NCBI RefSeq assembly: GCF_027490375.1
Contig: NZ_JAIXYH010000060.1
Location: forward strand, 1 to 64,000
Direction: 5' to 3'
From: Flavobacterium sp.
GTDB lineage: Bacteria; Bacteroidota; Bacteroidia; Flavobacteriales; Flavobacteriaceae
DNA: 64,000 nt
The notes under the pieces were generated by a model. That model was not told the origin of the DNA, did not search any database, and was given only the letters and a program-made list of their open reading frames with translations. The translations under genes and the position numbers were made by a program. Positions 52,692 to 60,456 of the stretch are shown piece after piece. How positions within the stretch are numbered: the stretch's first letter is position 1; every line of letters starts with the position of its first letter.

Positions 52692-53741
52692 ATGAAGAAA
52701 TCAATTTTTAAATTTTTGAGTTGGATGCTTGTTTTTGGAATGTTGTTCCAAAATACATCCTGCTCGTCGGACGAATCGTCGAGCTCTGCGGCGCCAGTGA
52801 TCGAAAAAGTTAGTGCAGCAGTAGATGAGGACGGAAATCCAACAAATCTTGAACCTACTAATGTTGGTTTCGCCAACAACGTTTATGTGATTCAAGGAAA
52901 AGGATTTACAGGCTTGCAAAAAGTGTTTTTTAACGATTTTGAAGCGGCTTTTAATCCAACTTTAGTAACCGATACAACAATCTTTGTTACTGTTCCGCTA
53001 ACCACACCGTATCAAGATCAAAGCAATAAGCTCCGAATTGAGACAGTAAATGGGTCTGCTGAGTATGATTTTACCATCGCACCTCCTGCGCCACAAGTAA
53101 CAAGCATCAATCCTGTAAATGCGCAAACAGGCGATACTGTTACCGTTTATGGATCTTTCTTTATCAATCCAGAAGTTACCGTTGGAGGTACACCTGCAAC
53201 TATTTTAACAGTTGCGTTCGATAAAATCACGTTCACGCTTCCTCCAAATTCACAATTAAAACAAGTTACGGTAACAACACTTTCTGGTGACGGTACTGCA
53301 CCGCAAGTTATCGGGACAGGAATTTACGACGATGCTCCAGCTTCATTTGTAGAAAACTGGCTCGGACCTTGGGATGGTAGCGGATTTACAGCAAGTACTG
53401 CTGAAAAAAGCCAAGGCGAATCTTCTATCGAAGCCAATTATGGTGGTTACGTAGGATTTAAATTCCCGATGTTCGCGGCCCCAGCTAGTACCGCAGGTTT
53501 TGCAGGTCTAAGAGTTTCGCTCAAAAGCACTCAAGAAACCGGTAAATTCAAAGTTGTTGTAAACGGAAATTACGGTGCCGGTAAAGAAATATCGTTCAAT
53601 AATTTAGGCTGGACAACCTTCAATATTCCATGGTCTGAAATAGGAGGGAATCCAGGTACTATCAACGAAATAGTATTCCAAGAGTTTAATAACGGCGGTG
53701 GCGATAAATTATACATCGATGATCTTGGTTTTTACCAATAA
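52692..53741 (+). CDS. Surface glycan-binding lipoprotein with IPT/TIG domains
   Basis: 349 residues. Lipoprotein signal (LFQNTSCSSDES; Cys near residue 25). Two IPT/TIG-like beta-sandwich modules (residues about 38-130, IEKVSAAVDEDGNPT; 135-215, ITSINPVNAQTGDTVTVYGS-type) lead into a C-terminal carbohydrate-binding domain (ENWLGPWDGSGFTAS ... LGWTTFNIPWSEIGG ... KLYIDDLGFY). This is the SusE/SGBP position, so a mannan-binding surface protein is likely. A strong terminator follows it. Confidence 0.87.
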   Translation: MKKSIFKFLSWMLVFGMLFQNTSCSSDESSSSAAPVIEKVSAAVDEDGNPTNLEPTNVGFANNVYVIQGKGFTGLQKVFFNDFEAAFNPTLVTDTTIFVTVPLTTPYQDQSNKLRIETVNGSAEYDFTIAPPAPQVTSINPVNAQTGDTVTVYGSFFINPEVTVGGTPATILTVAFDKITFTLPPNSQLKQVTVTTLSGDGTAPQVIGTGIYDDAPASFVENWLGPWDGSGFTASTAEKSQGESSIEANYGGYVGFKFPMFAAPASTAGFAGLRVSLKSTQETGKFKVVVNGNYGAGKEISFNNLGWTTFNIPWSEIGGNPGTINEIVFQEFNNGGGDKLYIDDLGFYQ

Positions 53742-53791
53742 GAACAAATTCATTTCATTTTAGGTTGAAATTTTTTATTGAGTTAGTTTTT

Positions 53792-53819
53792 TAAAACCCT
53801 GTTTTGCAGGGTTTTTTTC
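53792..53819 (+). terminator. Rho-independent terminator after the SusCD operon
   Basis: Stem AAACCCTG/CAGGGTTT with loop TTTTG, then a run of seven Ts. It falls between the SGBP and GH27 genes; since GH27 has little space for its own promoter, partial read-through is plausible. Confidence 0.8.
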
Positions 53820-53827
53820 TTGAAATT

Positions 53828-55033
53828 ATGAATAAACTATTTAAAATACTTGTTTGCTGCTGTTCGATATCCATCTTCGCACAGAAACCCATTGGCTTAG
53901 CTAAAACACCTCCGATGGGATGGAATTCTTGGAACACCTTCGAAACCAACATCAACGAAGAGCTAGTTAAGAAAACCGCCGACGCCCTCGTAGCTTCAGG
54001 AATGAAAGACGCCGGTTACCAATACCTGGTTCTCGACGACGGTTGGATGGCCAAAGAACGCGACGAAAACGGAAACCTAGTTCCCGACCCAGTGAAATTT
54101 CCAAACGGACTGCCAGCGCTCATCGATTACGTGCATAAAAAAGGCCTGAAGTTTGGTTTATACAACTGTGCCGGAACAAAAACCTGCGCCGGTTATCCGG
54201 GAACGCGTGGCTACGAATATCAAGATGCCCGCTTTTACGCCAAACTCGGAATCGATTTTCTTAAATACGATTGGTGTAATACCGAGGGCATTCAAGCTAA
54301 AGAAGCCTATACCACCATGCGAAATGCACTCGCTGCAACCAAAAAGCCAATCATTTTTAGTTTGTGCGAATGGGGCGATAATCAGCCGTGGCTTTGGGCA
54401 ACAGATGTCGGACAAATGTGGCGAATCTCCGGCGATATCTACCCGTGTTTTGATTGCGAATACAATCACGGAACTTGGTCGTCCTGGGGCGTATTACGTA
54501 TACTGGAAATGCGCAAAGACATACGGAAATACGCCGATCCGGATCATTTCAATGATTTCGATATGCTCGAAGTGGGCAACGGGATGACAGCAGCCGAAGA
54601 CCGATCGCACTTTGCACTTTGGTGTATGATGGCGTCTCCGCTTATCGCTGGAAACGACATTACAAAAATGAACCAACAAACACGAGATTTACTCACTAAC
54701 CGCGACCTGATTGCTATTAATCAAGACGAACTCGGATTGCAAGGATTTAAGTTTCATTCTGAAAATGGAATCGATTACTGGGCGAAACCGCTCGCCAGTA
54801 ACGAATGGGCTTTTGCGTTTCTTAACAGAAGCGAGTCGGCCGCAGAACTAAACTTCGATTTCTCGAAATGGCAAATAACCGATCCAGATTTCGGACACCA
54901 ATTCAATGCAAAACAACAGGTTTACGAGTTCAAATCCCTATTCGAAAATAAAATGGCAAATACAAAACGGAATTTCAAAACTAAAATCGAAGCGCACGAT
55001 CTTTGTGTGATACGCTTGCGCGAAAAAAAGTAA
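53828..55033 (+). CDS. GH27 alpha-galactosidase
   Basis: 401 residues from ATG 53828; a longer frame begins inside the terminator and is unlikely. Signal peptide (LFKILVCCCSISIFAQ). GH27 clan D motifs: KTPPMGWNSWNTFETN, YLVLDDGWM, nucleophile Asp in DFLKYDWCN (near residue 140), acid/base Asp in WRISGDIYP (near residue 201), DPDHFNDFDMLEVGNGM, and MASPLIAGNDI. It removes alpha-1,6-galactose branches from galactomannan. Followed at 3 bp by the GH5 gene. Confidence 0.93.
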   Translation: MNKLFKILVCCCSISIFAQKPIGLAKTPPMGWNSWNTFETNINEELVKKTADALVASGMKDAGYQYLVLDDGWMAKERDENGNLVPDPVKFPNGLPALIDYVHKKGLKFGLYNCAGTKTCAGYPGTRGYEYQDARFYAKLGIDFLKYDWCNTEGIQAKEAYTTMRNALAATKKPIIFSLCEWGDNQPWLWATDVGQMWRISGDIYPCFDCEYNHGTWSSWGVLRILEMRKDIRKYADPDHFNDFDMLEVGNGMTAAEDRSHFALWCMMASPLIAGNDITKMNQQTRDLLTNRDLIAINQDELGLQGFKFHSENGIDYWAKPLASNEWAFAFLNRSESAAELNFDFSKWQITDPDFGHQFNAKQQVYEFKSLFENKMANTKRNFKTKIEAHDLCVIRLREKK

Positions 55034-55036
55034 ATC

Positions 55037-55984
55037 ATGAAAAAATATCTTTTCCTAGCTCTAATGCTCTGCAATTTGTGTCAGGCACAAGTCGTGAAGA
55101 AGCACAAATCCTTACAAGTTATCGGTACACAATTGTGTAATCAGGCAGGCGAGCCCATACAATTGCGTGGTATGAGCTTTGGCTGGCACAATTACTGGCC
55201 GCGTTTTTACAACCAAAAAGCAGTAAAAACATTGGTAACCGACTGGAAATGCAATGTTGTGCGCGCCGCTATGGGTATTGAAGGACACGAGCTTACCTAC
55301 ACGCAAAATCCGCAGTACGCTACCGAGAAATTAGAAACGGTGGTAAAAGCCGCAATTAAAAACGACATTTACGTCATTGCCGATTGGCACAGCCATAACC
55401 TCAATCTTAAAGAAGCACTAGTGTTTTTCGATTGGTTGTCGAAGAAATACGGACACACGCCAAACCTGATTTACGAAATTGTAAACGAACCCGACGAAGA
55501 AACTTGGCCGGAAGTAAAAGCCTACGCCGAGCAAGTTATTGCCGTAATTCGGAAGAATGATCCCGATAACATTATTTTGGTAGGATCTCCACGCTGGGAT
55601 CAAGACGTGCATTTACCTGCAGCCGATCCGATTACCAGCAGTTCTAACCTGATGTACACCATGCACTTTTATGCCGGCACACACGAGAAATGGCTGCGTG
55701 ATCGAACCGACGAAGCGTTGGAAAAGAATCTACCGATTTTTGTGTCGGAATCGGCAGGTATGGAAGCCACCGGCGACGGACCGCTAAACGAACAAGCTTG
55801 GCAAGAATACATCGATTGGATGGAAGCCCGAAAAATAAGCTGGATTGTCTGGTCGGTTTCCAACAAAGAAGAAACCTGCTCGGTCTTAAAAGGCGATGTC
55901 TCCGACGGTGGACCGTGGAAAGAATCGGAACTAAAGCCTTCGGGTAAAATAGCGCGACAGTACATACGCAGTTTAAACAAATAG
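55037..55984 (+). CDS. GH5 (subfamily 2-like) endo-glycanase
   Basis: 315 residues, signal peptide (KYLFLALMLCNLCQAQ). Compact GH5 catalytic domain only: EPIQLRGMSFGWHNYWPRFY, IADWHSHNLNLKEAL, acid/base Glu in LIYEIVNEPDEE (near residue 151), MYTMHFYAGTHEKW, nucleophile Glu in IFVSESAGMEATGDG (near residue 239), WSVSNKEETCSVL. Sequence is closer to endoglucanases than to the GH5_7 mannanase at 38619; with mannan it could cut glucosyl-mannosyl linkages in glucomannan. Last gene of this transcript. Confidence 0.85.
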   Translation: MKKYLFLALMLCNLCQAQVVKKHKSLQVIGTQLCNQAGEPIQLRGMSFGWHNYWPRFYNQKAVKTLVTDWKCNVVRAAMGIEGHELTYTQNPQYATEKLETVVKAAIKNDIYVIADWHSHNLNLKEALVFFDWLSKKYGHTPNLIYEIVNEPDEETWPEVKAYAEQVIAVIRKNDPDNIILVGSPRWDQDVHLPAADPITSSSNLMYTMHFYAGTHEKWLRDRTDEALEKNLPIFVSESAGMEATGDGPLNEQAWQEYIDWMEARKISWIVWSVSNKEETCSVLKGDVSDGGPWKESELKPSGKIARQYIRSLNK

Positions 55985-56246
55985 CTAAGCCATAGATGTA
56001 ATTTATTCTTGCAATCGTTCTGGAAAGCAATAGCGACAGAAGGAAAACTCTGCGAATGATAACTGTTCAGCTGTCTCACATGATTTAAATTACCAAGCTT
56101 AAATTCTAACACAGGCTTTTAAGTTTGGTTTTTTTGTTTCCGCTAGTGAATTTTCAGTTTATGAAATCCTTCGAGCTGATGAATCGGACTCGCACCATGC
56201 TAGTACGTTCTCTATAAATGAGCGCCGATGTACTTGAGTTATAGCC

Positions 56247-56277
56247 AAAAAAAAAGGAGCTTAAGCAGCTCCTTTTG
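56247..56277 (-). terminator. Rho-independent terminator
   Basis: 10-bp perfect stem AAAAGGAGCT/AGCTCCTTTT, loop TAAGC, followed on the minus strand by a U-tract. It overlaps the stop codon of the DUF2752 gene. Confidence 0.8.
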
Positions 56278-56599
56278 GATACATTAATTTTCCAATGGGT
56301 CCAGGCATTCGTTTGCCTTGGATATCGTAAAATGATTTAATCCACATCATAAACAACATAGGTACTACAATAAAAGCAAGTTTGTTGTACTGTGCTGCTT
56401 CAGCAAATTCGAAATGAATAAAGTGCATAGTAGCCCTTGTAAGACCACAAGCGTAACATTCGATTCCCGCCAGGCGCACAGACAAGCAAATACTTTCACC
56501 GTTGTCAAAAAAATCAGACGGTAGTGCCCACAGTACAAAGGGTACTGCTATAGTTATTACATGAGTTGCGTAGAAAATAATTTTACGAATTACTTCCAT
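56261..56599 (-). CDS. DUF2752 membrane protein
   Basis: 112 residues, two or three membrane helices (residues about 8-25, 57-70 and 73-91). Conserved IECYACGLTRATMHFI is the CxxCG(L/M)TR signature of DUF2752. Function unknown; often beside TM2 proteins, as here (9 bp after the TM2 gene stop). The terminator overlaps its stop. Confidence 0.85.
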   Translation of the reverse strand: MEVIRKIIFYATHVITIAVPFVLWALPSDFFDNGESICLSVRLAGIECYACGLTRATMHFIHFEFAEAAQYNKLAFIVVPMLFMMWIKSFYDIQGKRMPGPIGKLMYPKGAA

Positions 56600-56608
56600 T
56601 GAACTAAA

Positions 56609-56968
56609 TTAGAATGTTGTTGTATACGAATCGTTTTTAGGCTCTAGGCTTCCAGTAATGATTCTGATAAGGTCGATCAAAGACCATACTCCACATCCAC
56701 CAAGAGTAAGCAACTGAACAATACCTTGCCAAGTGTACCCAAGATAAAAACGGTGAACTCCTAAACCACCTACTAAAGCACAAAGAATTAAAGCGATAAT
56801 TTGACTTTTTCCGCCTCCAACTGCTGCTGGTGAAGATAAATCGTCATCATTGCTCTCAACTACAGTAACGTTGTTGTCTGCAGCTCTTTGAACTGGGAAC
56901 GAAGCGTAAGATACCGTCAATGCTCCAAGCGTTACTAGCAACGCCATCAAAAATAATTTAAATTTCAT
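56609..56968 (-). CDS. TM2-domain membrane protein
   Basis: 119 residues. A signal-like N-terminus (LFLMALLVTLGALTVSYA) and a short acidic spacer precede a TM2 domain: ALILCALVGGLGVHRFYLGY and IVQLLTLGGCGVWSLIDLIR, two helices joined by the GxHRFYLG motif. Function of TM2 proteins in bacteria is unsettled. First gene of a two-gene operon with DUF2752. Confidence 0.88.
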   Translation of the reverse strand: MKFKLFLMALLVTLGALTVSYASFPVQRAADNNVTVVESNDDDLSSPAAVGGGKSQIIALILCALVGGLGVHRFYLGYTWQGIVQLLTLGGCGVWSLIDLIRIITGSLEPKNDSYTTTF

Positions 56969-57019
56969 AATTAAAAATGTTTAGATTTGTACAAACATAA
57001 AAAAATTCTGTTAAAGAAA

Positions 57020-57907
57020 ATGAAATTTTTAAATAATTCGATTGTCGTTTTTTTTTTAGTTTTTAATCTAACGCAAGCACAATCAAACTACGAATTTTTC
57101 GGCGCGATAAAATTAAATGGAAACGACAAAACTATAATCACCTATCGAATTGTTTTTGAGGAAAATAACGGAATAATTAAAGGTTATTCGATCTCCGACT
57201 TAGACGGAGTTCACGAAACTAAAAATACCATTACAGGCACCTACGACCGAAAAACCAAGCAGCTTTCGTTTCAGGAAAAAGACATTCTGTACACCAAATC
57301 AAAGTTTTCGCAAAGCTCCTTTTGCTTCGTAAATTTCACCGGTAAGGTAAAACTCGTTGAGAAAGTCAGTAAAGTTGAAGGCAACTTCAAAGGTCTGTAT
57401 AAAAACAAAACTAAATGTATTGATGGAACTGTTGCACTCGTTGGCAGTACCAAAATTTATAACCTTGCAGGAAGAGTAAATAAAAAGATTCAAAAGTCGA
57501 AGCGAATCGATCAGGCTACGAAGGAGAAAAGTAATCCACTCGCAATCTTAGATAGCTTGAAAATCAATAAACTATCTAAAGATCAGAACTTAAGCGTATT
57601 TTGGGAATCAAAAAACGTTAAAATCCAAATTTACGACGCAGGAAAAGAAGATGGGGATGCCATTAATTTGTACCACAACGGAAAATTAATACTTGAAAAT
57701 TATAAAGTTAAGCTTGAAAAGAAGACAATTTCAATGCCTTTAGACCTTTCGATTCCAAACGAATTTAAGATTACCGCCGTGAACGAAGGCACAATAACAC
57801 CAAATACTGCAAAAATCGTATTATACGACGACGGCCGCACTTTCGAATTACTTTCTTCCATAAAGAAAAACGAATCGGCCTTCATAACCATTCTCAAAAA
57901 GGAGTAG
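57020..57907 (+). CDS. Hypothetical exported protein
   Basis: 295 residues from ATG 57020, where the signal peptide begins (NNSIVVFFLVFNLTQAQ); an earlier ATG would place 11 extra residues before it. The first half is beta-rich (YRIVFEENNGIIKGYSISD; GTYDRKTKQLSFQEKDI; FTGKVKLVEKVSKVEGNFKG) and the second half (VFWESKNVKIQIYDAGKEDG; DGDAINLYHNGKLILENYKV) resembles a small beta-sandwich. Family not recognised. It is divergent from the TM2 gene. Confidence 0.65.
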   Translation: MKFLNNSIVVFFLVFNLTQAQSNYEFFGAIKLNGNDKTIITYRIVFEENNGIIKGYSISDLDGVHETKNTITGTYDRKTKQLSFQEKDILYTKSKFSQSSFCFVNFTGKVKLVEKVSKVEGNFKGLYKNKTKCIDGTVALVGSTKIYNLAGRVNKKIQKSKRIDQATKEKSNPLAILDSLKINKLSKDQNLSVFWESKNVKIQIYDAGKEDGDAINLYHNGKLILENYKVKLEKKTISMPLDLSIPNEFKITAVNEGTITPNTAKIVLYDDGRTFELLSSIKKNESAFITILKKE

Positions 57908-57940
57908 AAAACGCAACATTCGTTTCTAGATTATAATTGG

Positions 57941-58110
57941 GCAGCTACTCCCGTTTTCCGCTATAGTCCTCAAAAAACACGCTGTTTTCACACGCACTGC
58001 GGCGGGCTTCTGCCGTCGCCACCACAGTTGCGGTTCCAACAAGCGTCTTTTTCTCCGGGCTGCCGCTGCAACCGGGGCTGGGAAATACGTTATAAAGTTT
58101 AGTGGAAAAA
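57941..58110. repeat. Dispersed repeat B, copy 2
   Basis: Nearly identical to 24305-24474 over 170 bp. It keeps a TATCTTCG box after the GTGGAAAAA end, but the downstream leader is not shared. Confidence 0.8.
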
Positions 58111-58205
58111 TGTATCTTCGGGTAAGATTAATTACAAGACAGGTTACCCCTGCATCACAAACCCTCCCGACTTTGAAGCTACTCCCCAAACCTCCCGACT
58201 TCAAG

Positions 58206-58350
58206 GCTAGTTTTAGACCATCCTAAACTTGAAATCAAATCACGGATTTTAGTAGTGAAAACGATAAAAAGTCGCGTTCGTAGAAAACCGCCAGCATTTT
58301 TATTCCGGAATATCGTCTTGAGTTTAAAAAGCAAAGGGTACTTTTGTAGT
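58206..58350. repeat. Dispersed repeat C, copy 1
   Basis: Partial similarity to 61540-61682, including TTGAAATC, TTACGGA-like sequence, GAAAACCGCCAGCAT, TTCGG-like sequence, and AAAGG-TACTTTT. Confidence 0.5.
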
Positions 58351-58429
58351 TGGTGTCATTGTCACTCCGCAATCTCTCACGTATCTTAGCGCAGAGTCGA
58401 TATAAATTGTTATAGATTTACATACGATT

Positions 58430-59059
58430 ATGACAAATAATATCGAGAAAATATACAACGATCTAAAGCTCAACTTTGAAAGCGCACCGGAACACACCAT
58501 CGACTTTTATTCCAAAAACAGTCTCACGCTTAATAACATCAAGACATTTAAAGACAAAGAAGATCTTCGACTTTTCATCGAAATAGTTTGGCAGTACTTA
58601 AATGCAGTTTATCAAAAAGATCGGTTTAATGAGACGGTTGACTTTGCAACCAAAAATCTAAATCTTATCGACAGTGAGCTTATTAGATTTAATGCCGAGG
58701 AACTTAAAGATCAGTGGTATAACGGAATTTTGCATTTTAAAGGTATGGCTTCGTACCGTCTCAGAGACTATAAAACATCCACTCCTATTTATAAGTATCT
58801 TACAAAAAGTGATCCCAAAAACGACAGCTTCAAAAATTGGCTCAACTACTCCATATACGGGCAAAGACTTTGGCTGGTAAATACCATAAACACGCTTAGC
58901 GGTGTACTGTTGTTGGTTTATCTCTTCGCAAAAGAGTATATCGAAAATTCTGAAATTAGAATCGCTATTTTACTTATTGCAGGGATCGGATTATTCGGTA
59001 ATTGGGGCTATGAATATTACATGAAACGAAGCTTCAGGAAATCGACAAAAACTTTCTGA
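58430..59059 (+). CDS. Hypothetical TPR-like membrane protein
   Basis: 209 residues. Helical N-terminal part (residues about 30-140) with a TPR-like pattern (LRLFIEIVWQYLNAVYQKDR; FKGMASYRLRDYKTSTPIYK), then two membrane helices (NTLSGVLLLVYLFAKEY near 152-168; IAILLIAGIGLFGNWGYEYY near 175-195). No family recognised. Isolated between repeat regions; it may be accessory. Confidence 0.6.
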   Translation: MTNNIEKIYNDLKLNFESAPEHTIDFYSKNSLTLNNIKTFKDKEDLRLFIEIVWQYLNAVYQKDRFNETVDFATKNLNLIDSELIRFNAEELKDQWYNGILHFKGMASYRLRDYKTSTPIYKYLTKSDPKNDSFKNWLNYSIYGQRLWLVNTINTLSGVLLLVYLFAKEYIENSEIRIAILLIAGIGLFGNWGYEYYMKRSFRKSTKTF

Positions 59060-59321
59060 AATTAATCTAAAAAGTATGAGTGCCAGATGTATTTATAACA
59101 TGAGTTCGTTAGAAAAATTGAGCTTAAATCCCTTCGGATATTTGGCCAATAACAGTAGTTTGCAGATGATTATTCCACAAAAGCAGAGAACAATCCTCCA
59201 AGCACAGTGTTCTTATATTTTTCATGCGCTGCATCAAACATCCTAAACAACAAAAAGTATATTTTTATTTACTTTAATGTAATTTTCAGGTAAATTTTTA
59301 TTTACTTTGTAATTCCTGTAT

Positions 59322-59396
59322 ATGCCAAATAGCGTTAGTAATGAAATTGCTAAAGGCTTGGAAAAACGAATTCTTAAGGAAGCAGGTATTAATTAA
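59322..59396 (+). pseudogene. hicA: hicA remnant (C-terminal 24 codons)
   Basis: The short frame MPNSVSNEIAKGLEKRILKE ends in AGIN, which matches the C-terminus of HicA toxins (the ...IAKG...ILKxAGI pattern), followed by TAA and, 17 bp later, the hicB start. The upstream frame has a stop and no N-terminal dsRBD-like part, so the toxin lost its first 35 or so residues, including the catalytic His. A short duplicated sequence (TTTTTATTTACTTT) sits just upstream. Confidence 0.6.
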
Positions 59397-59413
59397 TTTC
59401 GAAAGAAATAGTC

Positions 59414-59803
59414 ATGAAACGGAAAAAGAGATACAAATTTATTGTTGAGAAAACAGCAACCGGATTTTCGGCATTCTCAAACGATTTGCCTGTTTTTACA
59501 ACGGGAAAAACCATGACCGAGCTTCAAAACAACCTACTCGAAGCCTTGGAGCTTGCCTTTGAAGCAGATTCTCACAACTTGAGTAGCGATAACATCGAAC
59601 TAGAAATCGATTTCAAACAGTTTTTTCAATTTTATCGCGTCATAAACTCCAAATATTTAGCCGAGCGAATTGGCATGAATCCCACGTTATTCTCGCACTA
59701 TGTTAACGGCCATAAAAAACCTTCGAGCAAGCAAACGACGCGCATATTAAATGGCCTAAATGAAGTGGGGCGCGAATTGGCTAATTTGCAATTTGTAAAT
59801 TAG
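59414..59803 (+). CDS. hicB: HicB-like antitoxin with HTH domain
   Basis: 129 residues. N-terminal partial RNase-H-like fold (KFIVEKTATGFSAFSNDLPV; TMTELQNNLLEALELAFE) and C-terminal HTH (LAERIGMNPTLFSHYVNGHK). It should neutralise HicA and repress the operon. The HicA gene before it is only a remnant, so this is an orphan antitoxin that may still bind its promoter or counter a related toxin elsewhere. Confidence 0.78.
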   Translation: MKRKKRYKFIVEKTATGFSAFSNDLPVFTTGKTMTELQNNLLEALELAFEADSHNLSSDNIELEIDFKQFFQFYRVINSKYLAERIGMNPTLFSHYVNGHKKPSSKQTTRILNGLNEVGRELANLQFVN

Positions 59804-59848
59804 AGTGCCTTCTGATTTTTTTTTCAATACAATTTTACAACTGCTCCG

Positions 59849-60169
59849 ATGCAAACAACAAAAGTTCTATATAAGTTAACGCTTGCCACTGCACTTGTAC
59901 TTTTGTTTTTAGGAGTGGTGATACAAGTATTTTCGGTGGAAGATTCGGGCTGGTTTTTTAATAAACAAGGTGGGCTGGTAGCGGGTACTTTAAACGGTAC
60001 GGGCACAATTTGCTTAGGGATAATCCTGTTCTTTTTTGCAGCTGGTTTCAGAAAATCATTCATAAAAAAGCGCGATCAAAGGGATTCGCAGCAGCGTAAA
60101 GAAAGTAATGAGGAACTTCTCGGTAAAAAGTATAACATCCATAAACTTCGCAGGTTGAATAAGAGATAG
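59849..60169 (+). CDS. Hypothetical small membrane protein
   Basis: 106 residues: two membrane helices (LTLATALVLLFLGVVIQVF near 9-28; TICLGIILFFFAAGF near 53-67) and a basic cytoplasmic tail (KSFIKKRDQRDSQQRKESNE). No family recognised. 45 bp after hicB; unrelated function is likely. Confidence 0.6.
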   Translation: MQTTKVLYKLTLATALVLLFLGVVIQVFSVEDSGWFFNKQGGLVAGTLNGTGTICLGIILFFFAAGFRKSFIKKRDQRDSQQRKESNEELLGKKYNIHKLRRLNKR

Positions 60170-60200
60170 TATGGTCGTGGTCTTTTAGTAGATAGCGCTC

Positions 60201-60334
60201 CGCACATTCCCCGCGTTAAGGGTTGCAGCGGAAATCTTGTTGATCCGCGTCGGGCAAAAAACCAATTGCAGTGGAAGACCCGACGGCGCCTGAAACAGCT
60301 TTCTAGCACTGAGGCTCCGGAACGCCCAAAAAAA
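60201..60334. repeat. Dispersed repeat A, copy 1
   Basis: Full-length element matching 61699-61837, with CGCACATTCCCCGCGTTA, CGTCGGGCAAAAAACCAAT, GACCCGACGGCGCCTGAAAC and an ACGCCCAAAAAAA end. The CGTCGGG/CCCGACG arms form a hairpin. Confidence 0.8.
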
Positions 60335-60382
60335 GTTATGAGTGAGTATAAGTACTTCTTTCGTCTCGTTATCAAATATAAA

Positions 60383-60456
60383 CGTATCAAATCGTATCGA
60401 TTTTTAATTGCCGTTTCGAATCATAATCGTATTTTTGCGTATCAAATCGTATCGAA
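60383..60456 (+). promoter_or_regulatory. 10-bp-phased CGTAT repeats before the Fic gene
   Basis: CGTAT begins at 60383 and 60393, and again at 60428, 60438 and 60448; the sequence CGTATCAAATCGTATCGA occurs twice. The last copy touches the ATG at 60457. Same-face helical spacing suggests cooperative binding, most simply by the wHTH of the Fic protein itself. Confidence 0.55.

Larger units (their letters stand above)
57908..58429. other. Repeat-filled intergenic stretch
   Basis: 522 bp without a gene: repeat B copy 2 (57941-58110), a pair of CCTCCCGACTT blocks (58167-58205), then repeat C copy 1 (58206-58350). The promoter of the next gene should lie in the last 80 bp. Confidence 0.6.

Noticed and set aside
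59076..59246. 56-codon frame (MSARCIYNMSSLEKLSLNPF...) after the TPR-like gene
   Set aside because: No recognised family, no start-site support, and biased composition of a random frame; left unannotated.
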